A DNA stretch of 37,272 nt from an uncultured bacterium (GTDB lineage Bacteria > Verrucomicrobiota > Kiritimatiellia > RFP12 > UBA1067), in the NCBI GenBank assembly GCA_902802945.1, contig CADCOC010000061.1, positions 10,544 through 47,815 of the forward strand, given 5' to 3'. Below the pieces are notes generated by a model, which saw only the letters and a list, made by a program, of their open reading frames with translations, did no database searches and was not told the origin of the DNA. This document shows positions 15,288 to 23,190 of the stretch, piece after piece. The position numbers and the translations under genes are program-made. Position 1 is the stretch's first letter. Each line of letters opens with the position of its first letter.

Positions 15288-16265
15288 CTAGATTTTCAGT
15301 CCGTCGAAGGCTTTTCCGAGCGAGCTGAACGAATCGGTCTCGCCGGCATGCGCCTCCATCCAGTCCGCAACGTCCTGCGCTTCGGCGTCGCGCGCGATTT
15401 CCTCGGGCGTGCGTGGCTTCAGGGGCTTGGCCTGACACTGGCGGATGGAGAGCGAAATACGTTCGCGCTCCCAGTCGAGGGAGAGTATTTTCACCGTGAC
15501 GAGTTCGCCGGCCTTCAGGAAGTCGTTGGGGTCGTTCACCTTGTCCCACGAAATCTCGCGCACGGGCACTAGGCCCTCCACGCCGCCGAGGTCCACGAAC
15601 GCGCCGAAGTTCAGCACCTTCACGACAGTGCCGTTGAGGGTCTGCCCCTCTTCAAGCGTGTCGCGCAGGTAGTCCTTAGCAACGGCGAGTTCGCGTTCCT
15701 GCACGACGCGGTGGCTCACGATGAGGTTCACGCCCCTGTCGTCAGTGCCGTACTCCTGCACGACGAACTGCAGCTTCTTGCCGACGTATGGATTCTCCGC
15801 ACCGGGCGCAACCGGCTTGCGGACACGGTCGATCTGCGAATACGGGCAGAACCCGCGCTGTCCGCACACCGTCACCTCGTAGCCGCCCTTCACTTCCTTC
15901 TCGACGGTCCCCTCAAGGGGGAGTCCGCCGTCGAAGGCGCGCTGGATGGTCTGGTCCACGGAGACGATGGCGGCGGATTCCGCCACGTCCGCCTTCGCGA
16001 ATAGGTAGGCGTCCTTCTGCATCGCCACGAAGGACACCTCTACCATGTCGCCGCGCTTGACGGTAACATCCCCTTCCTCGTCCGTGACGTCCGAAACGGG
16101 AAGGAGTCCAACCGTCTTGGCGTTGACGTCGAGCGTCACGTACTCTTCGCCCACGCGCACCACGCGAGCGTTCACCGTGTCGCCCGGGTTGAACCCCTTG
16201 CGGAATCCCTTGAACTGCTGGTCAAGCAAGGCCGCGAAGCCCGCCATCGATGAGTCTTTGTTCAT
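15288..16265 (-). CDS. S1-domain RNA-binding protein (ribosomal protein S1-like)
   Basis: The 325-aa protein contains three S1 (OB-fold) domains: about residues 26-95 (GDTVNARVVRVGEEYVTLDV), 112-190 (PLEGTVEKEVKGGYEVTV) and 207-280 (GQTLNGTVVKVLNFGAFVDL). A short acidic C-terminal tail follows. The third is the most canonical, with FGAFVDLGGVEGLVP. The protein is shorter than typical S1 (four to six domains), so it may be either a reduced S1 or an additional S1-like translation/RNA factor. It starts 16 bp after the ROK-like gene and is presumably co-transcribed with it; only a poor Shine-Dalgarno sequence is visible. It converges on the SDR gene, with stops 7 bp apart. Confidence 0.85.
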   Translation of the reverse strand: MNKDSSMAGFAALLDQQFKGFRKGFNPGDTVNARVVRVGEEYVTLDVNAKTVGLLPVSDVTDEEGDVTVKRGDMVEVSFVAMQKDAYLFAKADVAESAAIVSVDQTIQRAFDGGLPLEGTVEKEVKGGYEVTVCGQRGFCPYSQIDRVRKPVAPGAENPYVGKKLQFVVQEYGTDDRGVNLIVSHRVVQERELAVAKDYLRDTLEEGQTLNGTVVKVLNFGAFVDLGGVEGLVPVREISWDKVNDPNDFLKAGELVTVKILSLDWERERISLSIRQCQAKPLKPRTPEEIARDAEAQDVADWMEAHAGETDSFSSLGKAFDGLKI

Positions 16266-16281
16266 TAGGTTTTCTCTGCCG

Positions 16282-17676
16282 TCAAATTGTCGGAATCTGC
16301 GCGGCGGCCACGGACTGGCCGAGACGGCGCGCCTTCTCGTCGGGCATGAAGATGTCGATCTGCTCCGCGAGCAGCGGGTCGATCGCCTCGAGTCCCATGC
16401 GGGCCGTGTTGAGGATGATGTCGCCGCCGAAGCCGCTCGTCACGCGCCCGAGGATCATCAGGTTCGAGTAGTCGTAGAACTCGCGGTACCACGCCGCCGC
16501 GTTCGCGAGGTAGCGTCCGATCATGAGGTAGATCTTCAGTGCGATTTCCTCGCGCTTCTCCATCGCGGCCTGCACCACCTTCAGGCGCTCAGGCAGCTTC
16601 ATCGTCTTGGGGAACTTCATGCCGTAGCGACACGCGAGGAAGTTGACGGCCTGCTGCGAGAAGTACATCGCGCCCACTCCGAAATCCTTACTCCACTCGC
16701 ACACGCCCGCGTTGGGGTTGAGGTCCACCGGCGCGAACGCGAGTTCGCTGATGCGGCCCGTGAGCGCGCCGTTCTGGTTGATGTAGCCAACGGCCTCGCT
16801 CGAACCCATAGCGACGCCGAGGATGCCCGTGCGCTTCATCGTGATCGCGCCCGCGAGCGCGGTGACGTCGCCGTCGTTGAACACCTCGAACGGACACTTC
16901 CACTCGTCCTCGACGCGGGCGAAGAGGTTCTGCGCGATCTCGTACTTGGACGGATTCTTCTCCTTGACGCCGCGGATGAGCGAGGCGACGCCGAGCTTCT
17001 TGCCCACGAACGTGCCGGCTGAAGAGCCGCCGATCGCGTCCACCTTCCCGCCCAGCGCGGCGGCCGCCGCCTCAAGTCCGGCGGAGAGCTTCTCGTAGTG
17101 GTAGTCGGGGTCTGACTGCGGACGCGGATCCCACGGGAACTCCTTGGAGAACACGACCTTCCCGCGCTTGAGCGCCGAGATCTTGAAATCGCTCGCGCCG
17201 AGGTCGAAGCCGATGCGGTTGCCGTTGGTGTTGCCCTTCACCAACACCTCGCGCTCGCTCGTGACGGGCATCTTCTTGAGCGGGAGGATCACCGTCTCGA
17301 CCGGACGTCCGTAGAGGTCGTTGAAGAATGCGTAGTCGAACGCGCGCGCGCCCTTCTTCGTGTACGCCTGCGCGATGGGCTTGACGATCTCGTCCGGGCC
17401 CGAGAGGTAGAGCTTCCAGCCGCCCGCGCTCCAGAGGACGAACTTCACCACGCGCTCGATGAGGTGCCGCACGCCAGGAAGCATAGTGGGATGGATGCGC
17501 TTGGGGAGCGTAACGTCGTAGCGGTAGATGTGTCCCTCCTCGCGCTCCCACGCGATAGCCACGGTCTGCGCCGCCCCCTCCTGGGCCTTCGCCCGCAGGA
17601 AGTTGAGCGCCTTAAGCGGTGCCTGGAAGCCGACGTCCACGCCGCATCCACATTCGCATTTCTTCTTAGTTGCCAT
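16282..17676 (-). CDS. ROK-like (ASKHA-fold) protein with N-terminal Cys cluster
   Basis: The product is 464 aa from the ATG at 17676, chosen because AAAGGA lies 8 nt upstream. The first 170 residues are family-specific and open with CECGCG. An actin/hexokinase-type core begins at NRIGFDLGASDFKISALKRG (phosphate-1 loop), with FNDGDVTALAGA and GILGVAMGSSEAVGYI as the ROK-like second half. The usual ROK Zn-binding CGxxGC motif and the ExGH motif are not seen, and GxGTGxG is replaced by AMGSSEA, so sugar kinase activity is uncertain. It could be a divergent ROK kinase or a non-catalytic sugar sensor. It sits between the PD40/CxxCH gene, 75 bp upstream, and the S1-domain gene, and has its own extended -10. 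Confidence 0.7.
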   Translation of the reverse strand: MATKKKCECGCGVDVGFQAPLKALNFLRAKAQEGAAQTVAIAWEREEGHIYRYDVTLPKRIHPTMLPGVRHLIERVVKFVLWSAGGWKLYLSGPDEIVKPIAQAYTKKGARAFDYAFFNDLYGRPVETVILPLKKMPVTSEREVLVKGNTNGNRIGFDLGASDFKISALKRGKVVFSKEFPWDPRPQSDPDYHYEKLSAGLEAAAAALGGKVDAIGGSSAGTFVGKKLGVASLIRGVKEKNPSKYEIAQNLFARVEDEWKCPFEVFNDGDVTALAGAITMKRTGILGVAMGSSEAVGYINQNGALTGRISELAFAPVDLNPNAGVCEWSKDFGVGAMYFSQQAVNFLACRYGMKFPKTMKLPERLKVVQAAMEKREEIALKIYLMIGRYLANAAAWYREFYDYSNLMILGRVTSGFGGDIILNTARMGLEAIDPLLAEQIDIFMPDEKARRLGQSVAAAQIPTI

Positions 17677-17720
17677 GATTTGTTCCTTTCTATGCCTTTC
17701 TGGCTGTGTGAAGATGTAAT

Positions 17721-17729
17721 ATTCTACCA
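17721..17729 (-). promoter_or_regulatory. Extended -10 of the ROK-like gene
   Basis: On the minus strand TGG-TAGAAT lies about 45 nt before the ATG. No good -35 is seen. It implies that ROK-S1 can be transcribed separately from the genes upstream. Confidence 0.4.
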
Positions 17730-17751
17730 TAATTTTCCGCTTGCGCGGATT

Positions 17752-20670
17752 CTAATTGAGCTGCGTCCAGTCGAGCGCCCAGTAGCGGCGGTCGAGGGCG
17801 TACGGATCGACGGGTTCGTTCTCGAGGTCAAAGGTCGCGGGCAGCACGCCGTAGCGCATCATCTCGCGCAGGTACGGCTTGGGGGGACGGAACCCCTGCA
17901 TGTCGAAGCGCTTCACCTTCTCCAGCACGTCCTTGCCGTCCTGGATCATCGCGAGGATCGCCTTGTAGTCGGGATCGTCCGTCGACTTGAACACGGCCTT
18001 CCCGTCCTTGCCCATGCCGAAACCGCCCGCCTCCTTCGCAAGCGGCGCCTTGAGGAAGAGCGACTTCTCGGGACGCGACAGGTTGAAGAGCAGGTGGCGG
18101 TGCCACTTCGTGAGGCGCGGATCGTTCCAGTTCGGAGTCCAGAAGCTGATGCCGTTTTCGTCCGAGAGGTAGTGCGGCAGGCGCATCCCGCCCGTGTGGC
18201 ACGAGTCGCAGCGCTTCGCGATCACGGCCTGCGCGGCCATGGACTTGGCGCGCTTGCGGTCGTTGTTCATCACCTGCTTGTTCTGGAAGTAGCCGCCGAT
18301 GGAGCCGCAGCCAAGCGCAGCGTACGTGCCGGGGTACGGCGCGGAGCCGTCAAGCCACGCCATCACCGTTCTGCGGTCGGCGGGCGACACGGTGGCGCCG
18401 TGGTGCTTGCCGGATATCTTCTCCATAAGCGGACTCCCCCCGCTGCCGCGCGCGTAGGGCGGCCAGTCGCTTTGCGCGGAGTTCCTGCCGTCGAGTACCT
18501 GGTTGTGCGCAATGAGGTTGTAGTACGCCATCGAGAACATCGGGCCGTGGTCGCCGGAGAGGTCCACGTTGCCGCAGCGCTTGTCGGGGTTGTGGCACTT
18601 CACGCACGAGCGGTCGAGGACCGGCTGCATGTCGCGCGGGAAGTCCGCCACGTCGACGACGAGCCCGGACGCGTCGATCTCCGACGGCCCGCGCGAGAGC
18701 GCCTTCGAGACCGTTGCGGCACGGCGCACGGTATTCTCGGTCTTCTTCTCGTGGCAGCCCACGCATCCCTGACGCTCGCCCGGCATCACCTGTGTGAAGC
18801 TCTGCATCCGCTTCACGGCGCGCCCTTCCGCGTCGAGGGCGATGAAGAAGAGCGACCGCAGCGCGGGCGCCTTGAAGTAGGCGCTGCCGTCCGCCTCCAC
18901 CGGCACGGTGCCGAGATAGCGCGTGAGCGTAAACGATCCGCCGTACGTGAGCGGGTCCATGCCGCCCGTGTAGTTGATCGGCTTCGGCAGGGATTCCATC
19001 ACCATCAACTTCTTGATCGTGCCGGACTTCACGCCGTCGAGGCTGCGGCTGATCATCACGTTCTCGAGGTAGAACTCGCCCGTCTTGGACTTGAGGTCCG
19101 TGCGGTCGGCGAGGATGCGCTCGCGCGGACGCGGCATGAGCGGACGCGGCTCGCTGATGCGCGACCCGCCGTCGCTCGCGCCCTCGAACACGGTGAACTC
19201 GCGCGGAAGCGCGAAAAGCGTCTCCTTCTTCCCGCGGCTGTTCATGAGGAACACCTCTCCGCCGTCCGTCGCCATGAAGAGCTCCGGCGAGAACGCCCAC
19301 GGATCGAAGCACTGCACGGGCGACAGGTGGCGAATGTTGGAGCGGTTGTCGGGTCCGGACTTCGCGGAAAGGATGCTGAGGTAGCCGCCGTGCTCCATCT
19401 TGCCGTGGCCGGGGGAGTCGATGAGAACGATGTCGTCGGAGCCGGGGATCGGCTTGGCGTCGATGTACACGCTGCCGGCGTATGTGTTGCCCTGAAGGAT
19501 CTGGTGCTGCGTGCCGTCGGGGTTCATCGTCCAGAGGTGGTGGAACGTCACCTGGCGGCGGTCCACGTACTCCCAGCGCATGTAGGCGATGCGTCCGTCG
19601 TGAAGCGGCCAGGGCGTGTTGTCGTGCTCGATGTTGGCGGAGAGCATCCGGATGCCGGAGCCGTCGGGCTTCATGCGGTAGATAGTGGCCACCTGCGTGA
19701 GCCAGCAGTTCACCCAGCGGCGCGCGCGGCCCGAGACGAAGATGATGTCGCCGTCCGGGAGCCACGCGGGCTCGATGTCGTCGTATTCGCCGAACGTGAG
19801 CTGCTTGAGACCGGTACCGTCCGAGTTGATGGTGAAGAGGTGGTAGCGCTGCTCGTTGCCGGGACGGTAGGAGAAGACGATCTGCTTGCCGTCGTAGTGT
19901 ACGCACGGGTCGCGCACCGCGCCCGCGACGTCCTCGAGGAGCGTGCGGAACGACTTGGTGCGGATGTTGTACGCCACGAGCCGCCCCTGCCGGTTGAGGA
20001 TCGTGTGGCTGGAGCCGTAGCAGTAGTAGCCGAAGTTCGCGTACCAGTGCTCGCGCCGGTGCGTGCGCGTGGCGAACAGGATTTCCTCGACGTTGCCGTA
20101 CGCCCCGGCGAACAGCTTCTCGCGCAGTTCCGCGACGGGCGGCGCGGGCGGACGCAGGCCGGAAACGACGGGCTTCTTGTCCGTGTCGTAGAGATCGATG
20201 TAGTCGATGTTCACGGGAAGGCGCGGCGCGACGATGCGCAGGTCGGCGCCGGCGGGAATGGCGAGCTTTGCGATCTCGACATCATCAATCCGGTGAAAGT
20301 CGCCGGTATCGGGGAACACGACGTCGCCGAGGTGCTTGTCGCCGTCGAAGAACTGCACCGTGGCGTCCTTGCCGCCGTTGTCCGTGGAGAACGCAATGAC
20401 AAGCCATTTCGCCGCCGGCACCTTGCCGTACCGCACGCCCTTGCCGTCCCTGAAGAACGCGAGGATCGAGCCGCCGGACGTACCCTGTATCTTGTTGTAC
20501 GGACCGGCCTTTTCGCCTTTGGCGTCGGGCAGCATCTCGCCCTTCTCGGCCTCAATCCGTACTGCCGGCGCAGATTTCCCTGGCACGGCCGCAAGCGACA
20601 CGCTGGCGAACGCTACAACCGAGACAAGCAGCGAAGCGGTCGTCGTTCCGGGCATGCATCCTCGCCTCAT
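17752..20670 (-). CDS. Exported PD40 beta-propeller protein with three CxxCH haem-binding motifs (HzsA-related type)
   Basis: The product is 972 aa with an N-terminal signal. Residues of about 35-150 form a beta-rich domain (VRIEAEKGEML). Residues 165-480 contain PD40/WD-like propeller strands (GKQIVFSYRPGNEQRYHLFT and DGDIIFVSGRARRWVN). The C-terminal half carries CVGCH (636-640), CVKCH (689-693) and CDSCH (821-825), typical c-type haem or cytochrome-like sites. This order matches a large family in Planctomycetes and Verrucomicrobia related to the alpha subunit of hydrazine synthase, most members of which have no known link to anammox. It starts 3 bp after the DUF1080 gene's stop, so the two are probably translated together. 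A role in redox-coupled extracytoplasmic sugar or amine oxidation is a guess. Confidence 0.75.
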   Translation of the reverse strand: MRRGCMPGTTTASLLVSVVAFASVSLAAVPGKSAPAVRIEAEKGEMLPDAKGEKAGPYNKIQGTSGGSILAFFRDGKGVRYGKVPAAKWLVIAFSTDNGGKDATVQFFDGDKHLGDVVFPDTGDFHRIDDVEIAKLAIPAGADLRIVAPRLPVNIDYIDLYDTDKKPVVSGLRPPAPPVAELREKLFAGAYGNVEEILFATRTHRREHWYANFGYYCYGSSHTILNRQGRLVAYNIRTKSFRTLLEDVAGAVRDPCVHYDGKQIVFSYRPGNEQRYHLFTINSDGTGLKQLTFGEYDDIEPAWLPDGDIIFVSGRARRWVNCWLTQVATIYRMKPDGSGIRMLSANIEHDNTPWPLHDGRIAYMRWEYVDRRQVTFHHLWTMNPDGTQHQILQGNTYAGSVYIDAKPIPGSDDIVLIDSPGHGKMEHGGYLSILSAKSGPDNRSNIRHLSPVQCFDPWAFSPELFMATDGGEVFLMNSRGKKETLFALPREFTVFEGASDGGSRISEPRPLMPRPRERILADRTDLKSKTGEFYLENVMISRSLDGVKSGTIKKLMVMESLPKPINYTGGMDPLTYGGSFTLTRYLGTVPVEADGSAYFKAPALRSLFFIALDAEGRAVKRMQSFTQVMPGERQGCVGCHEKKTENTVRRAATVSKALSRGPSEIDASGLVVDVADFPRDMQPVLDRSCVKCHNPDKRCGNVDLSGDHGPMFSMAYYNLIAHNQVLDGRNSAQSDWPPYARGSGGSPLMEKISGKHHGATVSPADRRTVMAWLDGSAPYPGTYAALGCGSIGGYFQNKQVMNNDRKRAKSMAAQAVIAKRCDSCHTGGMRLPHYLSDENGISFWTPNWNDPRLTKWHRHLLFNLSRPEKSLFLKAPLAKEAGGFGMGKDGKAVFKSTDDPDYKAILAMIQDGKDVLEKVKRFDMQGFRPPKPYLREMMRYGVLPATFDLENEPVDPYALDRRYWALDWTQLN

Positions 20671-20673
20671 CGA

Positions 20674-23040
20674 CTACTTCCCTTCTGTGTTGAATTTTCC
20701 ATAAGGAGCGGAGCCGTAGGGGCAGACCACCTGAGGTTGCTCGAACGTCTTGCCGTCGACGGACGCCTTCCAACCGCGCCCGTTCGTGGGGAAGCGCACG
20801 ATGCGGCCGTCGGTGTACGTCACTTCGATCATCGCGAGGAAGGCGGCGCAGCCGAGGTTGTTCTCGGCGGCCACTTCGATCACGTTCTTCCCCGGCACGA
20901 GGTTCATGCGCGACGGGCCGATCACGGCCGTCGGCGTCATCCAGAGCTTGCCGTTGTTCTGCCAGCCCACTTCCTTGCCGTTTACGGAGAACACGGCGGA
21001 GTCGTCGCAGGAGAAGATCAGCGCCGACGTGTCGATCTGACCCGGAGGCAGTTCGAGTTCGGCCCGGAACGCGACCTTTGCGCCGTCCTTGTTCTGCGCC
21101 GCTTTGTGCCAGATCCACTCCGCTCCCTCGAACGACGGCGCGCCGCCGAACTCGAGCGCATCCATTTTCTTGCGAAGCGCGTTCTCGAGGTTGGGGTCGA
21201 GCTCCACCGAGTCCGTGCGCACGCGCAGATCGCGGAACTCCACCTTCATCGGATGTCCCTGGTGTAGCTGTATGGAGATATACCCGGTCGCGGGCAGGAA
21301 CTCCGGACGCGCGTCGGCCACCGTGACCGTGCGCACGCCGTTGACCCACATCGCGAGGATGTTGCCCTTGGCGACGACGCGGACGTCGTTCCACTCGCCG
21401 ACGCGGTAGACGTCCTGGATGGACTTGTCATCGGCGAACGCCTCCTCGCTCTTGCGTCCGTCAGGCGCGAGCACCACGTTGCATCCGCGCTTGCCCACGA
21501 GGTGCTGTCCGGTGCAGTAGAAATAGCCCACGATGGAGCCGGAGCCGTTCATGTCCGCCTGGTAACCGGTGTCGGTGGTCGTGCTGTCGGTGCTGCGCAC
21601 CTGGATGCCGGAGTTGGCGGACTTGCTCAGGCGGAACGAGCCGCGCAGCTCGAAGTCCGCGAGCTTCTCCTTGGCGTAGACGAGGTACTGGCTCTTCTTG
21701 CACGGCTTTTCGGGCGTCGATTCGCCCACGAGCACACCGTCCTTCGCGTAGAAGAAGTTCGCGTCCTGCTTCCACCCGTAGAGGTCCTTGCCGTTGAAGA
21801 TCGGACGGAACAGCACGGCGTCCGAACCCGGCACGCGCCCGCGGCGCTCAAGCGCACCCACGATGCCCGTCAGCGCCGTGCGCACCGATCCCTTCGCGCA
21901 CAGCGCCGCCTCGACGAGCGGCTTTGCCACGCACTCCGGGAGCGAGCTCTCGCCGAAGGACAGGATCGTGCTGTCAGGCACCGTCTGGCGCTGCACCGGC
22001 CCGTTGCCCACGACGTAGGCGATGCGCAGTTCCTTGGTCATTCCCGGCGCGGGATCGCTGTGGAAGCCGCCGCGTCCCACAAGACGGCAACCGGCCATGA
22101 TCTCCGTCGAACCGGCCTCGATCAGCGAATCGACCATCAGCTTCACGTCCGCCACGCGTCCCGCCGCGAAATTGCCGAACTTCGCGTCGATCACCTTGAT
22201 CGGCTTCCGCTCGGGCATGAACTCGCGCGAGGCCATGCGGACGATTGCGCCGGCGAGGCGATCCTCCTCCGGCATTTCCGCGAGGAGCGACAGCATCGCC
22301 GGGAGGTCGCGCTTCGCGTCGCCGATCTGCGCGAGGGCCTTGAACGCCTCGATGCGCAGGCGGTCGTCCTTCGTCGCGCGCGCCAGCGCCAGGATCTGCG
22401 GCATCACCGCGCGGGCGCGGCGCTCGCCGAGCACGCCGAGCGCGAGACGCGCCTTCTTCGCGTCGCCGCCGCGTGCGAGTTCCATCAGCTTGGCGTCCGC
22501 CGCCGCGTTGGGGAACCCGGCGAGCTGGAAGCGGGCCTGCACGGCGTCGCGTCCGGTGCCGGACGCCGCCTCCACGAGCGCGGGGAACGCGGACATGTCG
22601 CCGTTCCGGATCGCGGTCTTGGGCGGGAACGCGGTCAGCGCCTCCGTCGCGCCGGCGTACTTTTCAAGGGCGAACACCTTCCCGGCGCGTGAGGCGCGCA
22701 CGTGCGCGATCGCCTGGCGGGCAGATTCCGGGAGGGCCGCGCTTGTCGCGGCCTTCGCCAATGCGGCGTCCACCTCCGCGCCCGGGATGTTCTGCAGCGC
22801 GTAGAGCGCGGAATGGAACACCGACGGCTCGCCGCTTTTCAGCATCTCAGCGAGCACGGGGACGCTCGCCGCCGTGCCGCGGTGCGCCAGTTCCTGGCAC
22901 GCCGTCATGCGGTCGTCAAGCGCACCGGCCTTCGCCACGTCCAGCAGCTGCGCCTCGGTCATCTTGTAAACGGACGGTCCCTCCAGCGCACCCGCCACGC
23001 AGGCGCACCCAAGAGCAAAACTCAATATAATTCTTTTCAT
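20674..23040 (-). CDS. Exported HEAT-repeat + DUF1080 (3-keto-disaccharide hydrolase-type) protein
   Basis: The product is 788 aa. The start at 23040 is supported by GAGGTAAG and by a signal peptide (MKRIILSFALGCACVAGALE); the longer frame reads through a heptad hairpin. Helical HEAT-like repeats occupy about residues 35-290. A DUF1080 concanavalin-like domain runs from about 408 to 602 (LFRPIFNGKDLYGWKQD, SANSGIQVRS and VEFRDLRVR). A C-terminal galactose-binding-like domain (GAEWIWHKAA and LIFSCDDSAVFSVNGKEVGW) ends the protein. DUF1080 proteins cleave or bind 3-keto glycosides made by exported Gfo/Idh/MocA oxidoreductases, and one such gene lies 150 bp upstream. It is co-transcribed with the PD40/CxxCH gene. 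Catalytic residues were not assigned. Confidence 0.85.
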   Translation of the reverse strand: MKRIILSFALGCACVAGALEGPSVYKMTEAQLLDVAKAGALDDRMTACQELAHRGTAASVPVLAEMLKSGEPSVFHSALYALQNIPGAEVDAALAKAATSAALPESARQAIAHVRASRAGKVFALEKYAGATEALTAFPPKTAIRNGDMSAFPALVEAASGTGRDAVQARFQLAGFPNAAADAKLMELARGGDAKKARLALGVLGERRARAVMPQILALARATKDDRLRIEAFKALAQIGDAKRDLPAMLSLLAEMPEEDRLAGAIVRMASREFMPERKPIKVIDAKFGNFAAGRVADVKLMVDSLIEAGSTEIMAGCRLVGRGGFHSDPAPGMTKELRIAYVVGNGPVQRQTVPDSTILSFGESSLPECVAKPLVEAALCAKGSVRTALTGIVGALERRGRVPGSDAVLFRPIFNGKDLYGWKQDANFFYAKDGVLVGESTPEKPCKKSQYLVYAKEKLADFELRGSFRLSKSANSGIQVRSTDSTTTDTGYQADMNGSGSIVGYFYCTGQHLVGKRGCNVVLAPDGRKSEEAFADDKSIQDVYRVGEWNDVRVVAKGNILAMWVNGVRTVTVADARPEFLPATGYISIQLHQGHPMKVEFRDLRVRTDSVELDPNLENALRKKMDALEFGGAPSFEGAEWIWHKAAQNKDGAKVAFRAELELPPGQIDTSALIFSCDDSAVFSVNGKEVGWQNNGKLWMTPTAVIGPSRMNLVPGKNVIEVAAENNLGCAAFLAMIEVTYTDGRIVRFPTNGRGWKASVDGKTFEQPQVVCPYGSAPYGKFNTEGK

Positions 23041-23070
23041 TTTCTTACCTCGCTTTAGTTGGTTGGGAGA

Positions 23071-23143
23071 GGACAAAAGACAAAGGACAGCCGACAAAGG
23101 TTGAAACTTCACTCCTTTGTCTTTCGTCTTCTGTCCTCTGTCC
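23071..23143. repeat. Heptad (RGACARA) hairpin repeat, copy 3
   Basis: Arms at 23071-23100 and 23114-23143 pair imperfectly and consist of units such as GGACAAA, AGACAAA and GGACAGC. It lies between the oxidoreductase stop (23191) and the DUF1080 start (23040), the same type of position as copies 1 and 2. Confidence 0.85.
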
Positions 23144-23160
23144 TTCACTTTTCACTCACC

Positions 23161-23188
23161 TATTCACTATTCACTATAACCTATTCCC
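23161..23188. repeat. Second heptad array: four TATTCMC-type units
   Basis: Adjacent 7-nt units read TATTCAC, TATTCAC, TATAACC and TATTCCC. The array starts 17 bp beyond the RGACARA hairpin and ends 2 bp before the stop codon of the oxidoreductase. The units share the 7-nt period of the hairpin but not its sequence. Confidence 0.65.
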
Positions 23189-23190
23189 TA

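Noticed and set aside
17752..20670. Hydrazine synthase alpha subunit (anammox)
   Set aside because: Only the family-level layout (propeller plus CxxCH) is shared. No beta/gamma subunits or anammox genes are nearby, and such relatives are common in non-anammox Planctomycetes and Verrucomicrobia.
17464..21267. Very long plus-strand open frame (over 1,200 codons)
   Set aside because: It lies antisense to the ROK-like and PD40/CxxCH genes in GC-rich DNA. The translation is Arg/His/Ala/Val-rich without domains, a normal shadow of high-GC coding sequence.
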